A DNA stretch of 6,376 nt from JAAYJM01 sp964498585 (GTDB taxonomy: Bacteria > Bacteroidota > Ignavibacteria > Kapaibacteriales > UBA2268), in NCBI GenBank assembly GCA_964498585.1, contig CAZCHH010000101.1:1-6376 (forward strand), in the 5' to 3' direction. Shown here in pieces: positions 1 through 3,952 of this stretch. Made by a program: the position numbers and the translations under genes. How positions within the stretch are numbered: position 1 is the stretch's first letter; every line of letters starts with the position of its first letter. A model generated the notes under the pieces. It saw only the letters and a program-made list of their open reading frames with translations. It did not search any database and was not told the origin of the DNA.

Positions 1-110
1 GTATTATTCTTGATTTTAACACTTTAATTCTTTAAATTTTTATTATTATATTACAAATAATGATGACTACTTGGAATTTAAGCAATTATCAATAATAAAT
101 TTCTTGTCTC

Positions 111-138
111 CTTGACATTACTCTCAAGAGTGGGAATG
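111..138. repeat. Imperfect palindrome, possible remnant of a dispersed extragenic repeat
   Basis: The arms ACTCT (120-124) and AGAGT (127-131) pair perfectly around a two-base centre. The outer arms CATT (116-119) and AATG (135-138) also pair, leaving GGG as a bulge. A competing pairing, CTTGA (111-115) with TCAAG (124-128), is also possible. Read on the minus strand it starts CATTCCCACTCTTGAGAG, reminiscent of the 'GTCATTCCC...GGGAATC' extragenic palindromes I recall from many environmental bacterial genomes. The likeness is from memory and the palindrome is degenerate, so it could be chance. Confidence 0.3.
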
Positions 139-163
139 CGTAAGGTGAGATATTTAAAAGAAT

Positions 164-203
164 AAAAAAAAGTCATCGGATGATTGGCAGTCATCCAATG
201 ACT
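164..203 (-). terminator. Intrinsic terminator of the malic enzyme gene
   Basis: On the minus strand a 13-base-pair stem is formed by 203-191 and 183-171, with a 7-base loop (190-184). The 3' arm is followed at once by a run of seven T (170-164). One stem position (197 with 177) is a U-G wobble in minus-strand RNA but a C-A mismatch in plus-strand RNA. The T run also exists only on the minus strand. Both facts say it works on minus-strand transcripts. It begins 83 bases beyond the malic enzyme stop codon (TAG, 289-287), with no gene between, so it most likely ends that transcript. Confidence 0.85.
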
Positions 204-232
204 AAAAAGCAAACGTCTTAGGTTATATTTGC

Positions 233-243
233 CTCAGAATGAC
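233..243 (-). repeat. GTCATTCTGAG segment, possible dispersed-repeat remnant
   Basis: Read on the minus strand this is GTCATTCTGAG, the opening of a repeat I recall as common between genes in some Bacteroidota and Ignavibacteria genomes. Only these 11 bases fit; the following GCAAATATAACC does not continue the usual form. It lies between the malic enzyme stop codon and its terminator. An 11-base match from memory in one window is weak evidence. Confidence 0.2.
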
Positions 244-286
244 AGAAAAACATAAAAGCTATTAGTAACTCAATATGATTGTTATA

Positions 287-2554
287 CTAATTAATTCCAG
301 CTTTATGTTGTGCATCTACAACTGCAATAGCGACCATATCAATAATATGATTAATTTCAGAGCCGCGCTGCAAAACGTGAACTGCCTTCGAAAGTCCAAG
401 AAGCACCGGGCCAATAAGGTGCGCCCCACCAATCCTTTGAAGAAGTTTGTAACTAATATTACCAGAATTTAAATTCGGGAAAATAAGCACATTGGCACCT
501 TCTTTTAGTGGACTAAACGGGAAGTATTCTTGAATAATATCAGGTGATACTGCAGTATCAGCTTGCATTTCACCGTCAATAATTAAATCGGGTTTCTTTT
601 CTTTAATCATAGCTAAAGCTTTTTGAACTTTTTCAGAAGTAATGCCGGGAGCAGAACCGAAATTGCTATATGCAAGCATAGCAATGCGTGGTTTAATATC
701 AAAGTTCTTTACAAATTCATCTGCCTGCAAAGCTACATCGCAAAGGGTTTCTGCTGTTGGGTCCGGATTAACAGTCGTATCAGCAAGGAAATAAGTTTCT
801 TTTTTTGTTGTAACTATATAAAGCCCGGAAACCTTTTGGTATCTTTTATCACGACCAATTATTTCAAGTGCCGGCTTTATTGTATTTGGATAATGAGTGG
901 TAATCCCGGAAATCAAGCCATCTGCTTCTCCAAAATGAACCATCATTGAGCCAAAGTAATTTGTATTGTTTAAAAGTCTGTCTCTTGCTTCAACTTTGGT
1001 TACCCCTTTTCTTTGGCGAAGTTTATAATATTCTTCTATATACTCTTCAATTCTTGGAAAACATTTTGGACAAGTAATTTCAATCCCATCAAGATTAATT
1101 CCATTATCAAGAGCGACTTTCCTTATTATTTCTTCATCACCAATTAGAATTGGCTTAGCAATTCCATAATCAACACTCATTTCTGCAGCTTTGATAATCC
1201 TTTGTTTTTCACCTTCAGGAAATACAATACGCATCGGATTCGTTTTAGCTTTTTCATAAATACGGGTCATAATGCGTTCTGCCCGTCCCATACGAATATC
1301 AAGCTGGCGTTTGTATTCTTCAAAGTCAGCAATTGGTTTTTGCGCAACTCCAGTATCCATAGCAGCTTTAGCAACTGCCGGAGCAACCCATGTTAAGACA
1401 CGTGGGTCAAAAGGTTTAGGAATAATATATTCACGCCCGAAGTTCATCTCCTTAACGCTATATGCCTTTTTCACGTTCTCTGGTACTTCCTCTTTGGCAA
1501 GAGCAGCGAGAGCATACGCAGCAGCTTGTTTCATCGGCTCATTTATGGCAGAAGCTCGAACATCTAATGCGCCTCTAAAAATGAATGGGAAACCGAGTAC
1601 ATTATTTACCTGATTAGGATAGTCAGAGCGTCCAGATGCCATAATTAAATCCTTACGAACACTTAACGCATCTTCAAATTTAATTTCCGGGTCGGGGTTT
1701 GCCATAGCAAAAATTATTGGATTATCTGCCATTGTGGCTACCATTTGCTTTGAAACAACGTCTCCTTGCGATAAACCAACAAAAACATCAGCCCCAACCA
1801 GTGCATCTTCTAAAGTTCTAGCATTTGTTTCAATTGCAAATTCTTCTTTAAATTCGTTCATTCCGGAGGTTCTACCTTTGTAAATTACCCCTTTTGAATC
1901 GCACAAAATCACATTTTCTTTTTTAACTCCGAGAGATATATGAAATTTTAAACAAGCAATACCAGCTGCACCTGCACCATTATATACTACTTTCACTTCA
2001 TCAAGTTTTTTCCCAACGATTTCGACAGCATTAATAAGAGCAGCGCCGCTAATAATTGCAGTTCCGTGCTGGTCATCGTGAAAAACCGGTATAGACAATT
2101 TTTTCTTTAATGCTTCTTCAATATAAAAGCATTCAGGACCTTTAATATCTTCAAGGTTGATACCACCAAAGGTTGGCTCAAGAACCTCGCAAACCCTAAT
2201 GATTTCATCAATATCCTTAGAACGAAGTTCGATATCGAAAACATCAATATCAGCGAATGTTTTAAATAAAACCCCTTTCCCTTCCATAACTGGTTTCCCT
2301 GCTTCAGGTCCAATATCACCCAAACCAAGAACTGCAGTGCCGTTAGAAATAACAGCGACTAGATTTCCTTTTGCAGTGTATTCGAATACTTTGCTAACAT
2401 CATGCTCAATTTCTCTACACGGCTCCGCTACGCCCGGAGTATAAGCTAATGATAAATCACGCTGAGTGATACACGGTTTTGTTGTGATTACTTCAATTTT
2501 CCCTTTGCGCCCTATGCTGTGATAATCAAGAGCTTCTTCTTTTCGGATTTTCAT
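287..2554 (-). CDS. maeB: Malic enzyme fused to a phosphotransacetylase-like domain (MaeB type)
   Basis: This cytoplasmic enzyme oxidatively decarboxylates malate to pyruvate and CO2, making NAD(P)H and linking the TCA cycle to pyruvate and acetyl-CoA. The 755 residues match the usual length of MaeB-type fusions. The malic domain (about 10-160) shows SLAYTPGVAEPC with the expected catalytic Tyr39, EGKGVLFK with the expected lysine Lys93, and metal ligands Glu135-Asp136 (INLEDI) and Asp161 (FHDDQHGTA). The NAD(P)-binding domain (about 165-410) has GAGAAG at 193-198 and FAMANPDPE at 282-290. The C-terminal domain (about 430-755) is phosphotransacetylase-like, with DTTVNPDPTAE at 592-602 and NVLIFPNL at 688-695. 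In this family that domain is thought to bind acetyl-CoA for allosteric inhibition rather than catalyse. Here the 'SRG' of true Pta reads QRG (729-731), which agrees. NAD versus NADP preference cannot be read from the sequence. The gene is monocistronic in view, with a start supported by AAAGGAT upstream and a terminator downstream. Confidence 0.95.
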   Translation of the reverse strand: MKIRKEEALDYHSIGRKGKIEVITTKPCITQRDLSLAYTPGVAEPCREIEHDVSKVFEYTAKGNLVAVISNGTAVLGLGDIGPEAGKPVMEGKGVLFKTFADIDVFDIELRSKDIDEIIRVCEVLEPTFGGINLEDIKGPECFYIEEALKKKLSIPVFHDDQHGTAIISGAALINAVEIVGKKLDEVKVVYNGAGAAGIACLKFHISLGVKKENVILCDSKGVIYKGRTSGMNEFKEEFAIETNARTLEDALVGADVFVGLSQGDVVSKQMVATMADNPIIFAMANPDPEIKFEDALSVRKDLIMASGRSDYPNQVNNVLGFPFIFRGALDVRASAINEPMKQAAAYALAALAKEEVPENVKKAYSVKEMNFGREYIIPKPFDPRVLTWVAPAVAKAAMDTGVAQKPIADFEEYKRQLDIRMGRAERIMTRIYEKAKTNPMRIVFPEGEKQRIIKAAEMSVDYGIAKPILIGDEEIIRKVALDNGINLDGIEITCPKCFPRIEEYIEEYYKLRQRKGVTKVEARDRLLNNTNYFGSMMVHFGEADGLISGITTHYPNTIKPALEIIGRDKRYQKVSGLYIVTTKKETYFLADTTVNPDPTAETLCDVALQADEFVKNFDIKPRIAMLAYSNFGSAPGITSEKVQKALAMIKEKKPDLIIDGEMQADTAVSPDIIQEYFPFSPLKEGANVLIFPNLNSGNISYKLLQRIGGAHLIGPVLLGLSKAVHVLQRGSEINHIIDMVAIAVVDAQHKAGIN

Positions 2555-2562
2555 ATATTCTC

Positions 2563-2569
2563 ATCCTTT
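2563..2569 (-). promoter_or_regulatory. Ribosome binding site of the malic enzyme gene
   Basis: On the minus strand AAAGGAT lies 8 bases before the ATG at 2554-2552. It supports this start, which also fits the family N-terminus (the catalytic Tyr39 falls where MaeB proteins have it). The divergent amidase gene has no such motif. Confidence 0.45.
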
Positions 2570-2598
2570 AAGAGTTAAAAAATTTATTTATTCAAATT

Positions 2599-2629
2599 CT
2601 AAATTATACAATGTTTTTTAAATAACAAA
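2599..2629 (-). promoter_or_regulatory. Candidate Bacteroidota-type promoter of the malic enzyme gene
   Basis: On the minus strand TTTG (2629-2626) is followed by exactly 19 bases and then TAATTTAG (2606-2599). The latter matches five of the six fixed positions of the Bacteroidota -7 element TAnnTTTG. Transcription would start near 2593, leaving a leader of about 40 bases that contains the ribosome binding site. A TATAAT (2608-2603) overlaps it but has no well-spaced -35 partner. In DNA this AT-rich such matches arise easily, so the call is tentative. Confidence 0.35.
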
Positions 2630-2636
2630 ATATTTC

Positions 2637-2678
2637 ATTTTAAAACTTATGGTTTTTTTAGTAAATTGCTTTTAAAAT
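2637..2678. promoter_or_regulatory. Pair of TTTTAAAA palindromes in the divergent intergenic region
   Basis: The 8-base palindrome TTTTAAAA occurs at 2638-2645 and again at 2670-2677. With flanking bases the two copies form a perfect 9-base inverted repeat (ATTTTAAAA at 2637-2645, TTTTAAAAT at 2670-2678). The centres are 32 bases apart, close to three helical turns. That spacing would suit paired protein sites on one face of the helix between two divergent genes, but simple AT-rich sequence could also explain it. Confidence 0.25.
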
Positions 2679-2697
2679 AAAGACAATTACTTTATTT
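2675..2697. promoter_or_regulatory. Perfect 8-base inverted repeat just before the amidase start
   Basis: AAATAAAG (2675-2682) and CTTTATTT (2690-2697) are exact inverted copies around a 7-base spacer, ending three bases before the ATG. It could be an operator for a dimeric regulator or, in RNA, a weak hairpin beside the start codon. It overlaps a poor -7-like element (TACTTTAT, 2688-2695) that sits 19 bases after a TTG (2666-2668), which would give an almost leaderless transcript. No Shine-Dalgarno is present. Confidence 0.3.
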
Positions 2698-2700
2698 GTT

Positions 2701-3912
2701 ATGAAAAAATTTTTTTTACTTGTCATATTAACAGTTTCTACTCTTTCAATTTATTCACAAAATTTTGAATATCTTAAAGTAAAACCAAAAACCGGCGATG
2801 GAATTTTAAACTTGTTGTATAGATATTATCTACCTACAGACCAAGCAACTATTAACCTTTTTTACGATATTAATAAAAATAAGTTCGATAAAAACAACAA
2901 CTTATTAAAAGGATTTAAATATAATCTACCTGTTGCTATTTATAAGTTTAATAAAAAAAATATTAGAAGTTCCATTGGAATTTCTGATTATAATTTAGCT
3001 AAAGAAATTGAAATTTATAATAAAAAACTAATAGAAAATGGTTTAATTCATAAAAGTTATAAAAAAAGTAAAAAAATATACGTCCCACTTTATCTTTTAA
3101 ATTATTCAAAAGAATCTGCACCAATTTCAAAAAAAGAGGTAAAAAAAGAAAGCAAAGAAGAGAAAAATAATATTTATCCTATTTTTGGGAAAAAATACGA
3201 AAAAGTCAATATTATAGATTCTTCTCTCTATGGCTGCGTTTATTACTTAATTTCCGGGCATGGAGGTCCAGACCCAGGTGCAATAGGACATCACAAAGGA
3301 AAAGAGCTTTGTGAAGATGAATATGCTTATGACGTTACACTTCGCTTGGCACGCAACCTAATGCAAATGGCAGCGACTGTTTATATTATTGTCCAAGATG
3401 AAAATGACGGGATTCGAGACGAAAGATATTTAAATAATAGTTCAAATGAAAAACTGATTAACGGACATGAGATTTCAAATCTGCAAACTCCAAGACTAAA
3501 ACAGCGAACCGATATTATAAATGAATTATGCGAAAAAAACAAAGAAACTGCAAAAATTCAGCAAGTAGTTGAAATTCATATTGATTCCCGCTCAAACAGC
3601 AAACGTATAGATATTTTTTTCTATCACGCTGCAAATAGTTCCGATGGTTACTCTCTTGCAAAAACACTTCACCAAACTATCAAAAAAAAATATCAGAAGG
3701 CACAGCCCGGAAGGCAATATCACGGAACTGTATCAGAACGGAACTTATTCACACTGCGAGAAGCTAAGCCGGTTTGCTGTTATATTGAACTAGGCAATAT
3801 CCGCAATCCACAAGACCAAATCCGTTTTCTCGAAGTAAATAATCGCCAGGCAATAGCAAACTGGCTTTCCGCCGGTCTGCTCGAATATTTCCAAAATGAA
3901 GCAACACCATAA
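2701..3912 (+). CDS. Exported N-acetylmuramoyl-L-alanine amidase (Amidase_3 type) with LysM-like N-terminal half
   Basis: This is a predicted zinc amidase that cleaves the bond between N-acetylmuramic acid and L-alanine in peptidoglycan, acting in the periplasm. Residues 1-20 are a clear signal peptide (MKKFF, hydrophobic core, then YSQ) with no lipobox cysteine, which fixes the start. Residues about 27-80 resemble a diverged LysM module (GDG at 32-34, LLKGFKYNLPV at 68-78). Residues about 96-131 form a second unit ending in KKIYVPL. A Lys/Glu-rich linker spans 136-156. The catalytic domain is about 178-397. Zinc ligands are His187 (SGHGGPDPGAIG), Glu205 (LCEDEY; Glu207 less likely) and His293 (VEIHIDSRSN). 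The catalytic glutamate is Glu363 (YIELGNIRN). Relative to ordinary Amidase_3 proteins, the 'TR..D' segment reads VQDENDG, about 30 extra residues follow it, and the usual 'SIHAN' is EIHID. The N-terminal half is much more A-rich than the catalytic half. Homologues of this form are, to my recollection, widespread in Bacteroidota. Confidence 0.85.
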   Translation: MKKFFLLVILTVSTLSIYSQNFEYLKVKPKTGDGILNLLYRYYLPTDQATINLFYDINKNKFDKNNNLLKGFKYNLPVAIYKFNKKNIRSSIGISDYNLAKEIEIYNKKLIENGLIHKSYKKSKKIYVPLYLLNYSKESAPISKKEVKKESKEEKNNIYPIFGKKYEKVNIIDSSLYGCVYYLISGHGGPDPGAIGHHKGKELCEDEYAYDVTLRLARNLMQMAATVYIIVQDENDGIRDERYLNNSSNEKLINGHEISNLQTPRLKQRTDIINELCEKNKETAKIQQVVEIHIDSRSNSKRIDIFFYHAANSSDGYSLAKTLHQTIKKKYQKAQPGRQYHGTVSERNLFTLREAKPVCCYIELGNIRNPQDQIRFLEVNNRQAIANWLSAGLLEYFQNEATP

Positions 3913-3928
3913 TTCACATAAATTTTTT
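3913..3928. other. Short gap between convergent genes, no terminator seen
   Basis: Only 16 bases separate the amidase stop (TAA, 3910-3912) from the stop of the opposing gene (TGA on the minus strand, 3931-3929). There is a run of seven T (3923-3929) but no inverted repeat before it on either strand, so no intrinsic hairpin terminator is evident. Transcripts from both sides probably overlap or end by other means. Confidence 0.6.
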
Positions 3929-3952
3929 TCAAATCCAGTTTGCACATAAATT
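3915..3952. repeat. Ten-base direct repeat CACATAAATT across the gene junction
   Basis: CACATAAATT occurs at 3915-3924, in the gap, and again at 3943-3952, inside the last codons of the minus-strand gene. The copies start 28 bases apart. They could be the trace of a small duplication or recombination at the boundary between the amidase and the restriction-modification gene, or chance in AT-rich sequence. Confidence 0.4.

Larger units (their letters stand above)
1..286. other. Non-coding left flank downstream of the malic enzyme gene
   Basis: All frames are broken by frequent stops and I see no convincing gene, tRNA or CRISPR unit. The stretch is very AT-rich at its left end (1-110). It contains the malic enzyme terminator (164-203) and two short segments that resemble degenerate dispersed repeats (111-138 and 233-243), listed separately. 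A gene just beyond the left edge could have its promoter or terminator here, but nothing in the sequence proves it. Confidence 0.6.

Noticed and set aside
112..117. TTGACA resembling a -35 box on the plus strand.
   Set aside because: No -10-like sequence follows at 16-19 bases; the sequence there is GAATGCGT.
224..231. TATATTTG, a full match to the Bacteroidota -7 element on the plus strand.
   Set aside because: There is no TTTG or TTG at the right distance upstream, and it would only transcribe antisense into the malic enzyme gene.
209..232. GCAAA and TTTGC inverted repeat.
   Set aside because: Only five base pairs with a 14-base loop and no extension, so not above chance.
275..472. Small plus-strand frame overlapping the malic enzyme end.
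   Set aside because: It lies antisense to the conserved C-terminal domain of the malic enzyme, has no recognisable motif or ribosome binding site, and is explained as a shadow frame.
1272..1613. Plus-strand frames of up to 113 codons inside the malic enzyme gene (also 623-949, 1202-1396 and 2157-2444), and a 73-codon minus-strand frame at 2107-2328.
   Set aside because: All overlap clearly conserved malic enzyme coding sequence in another frame and show no domain or initiation signal.
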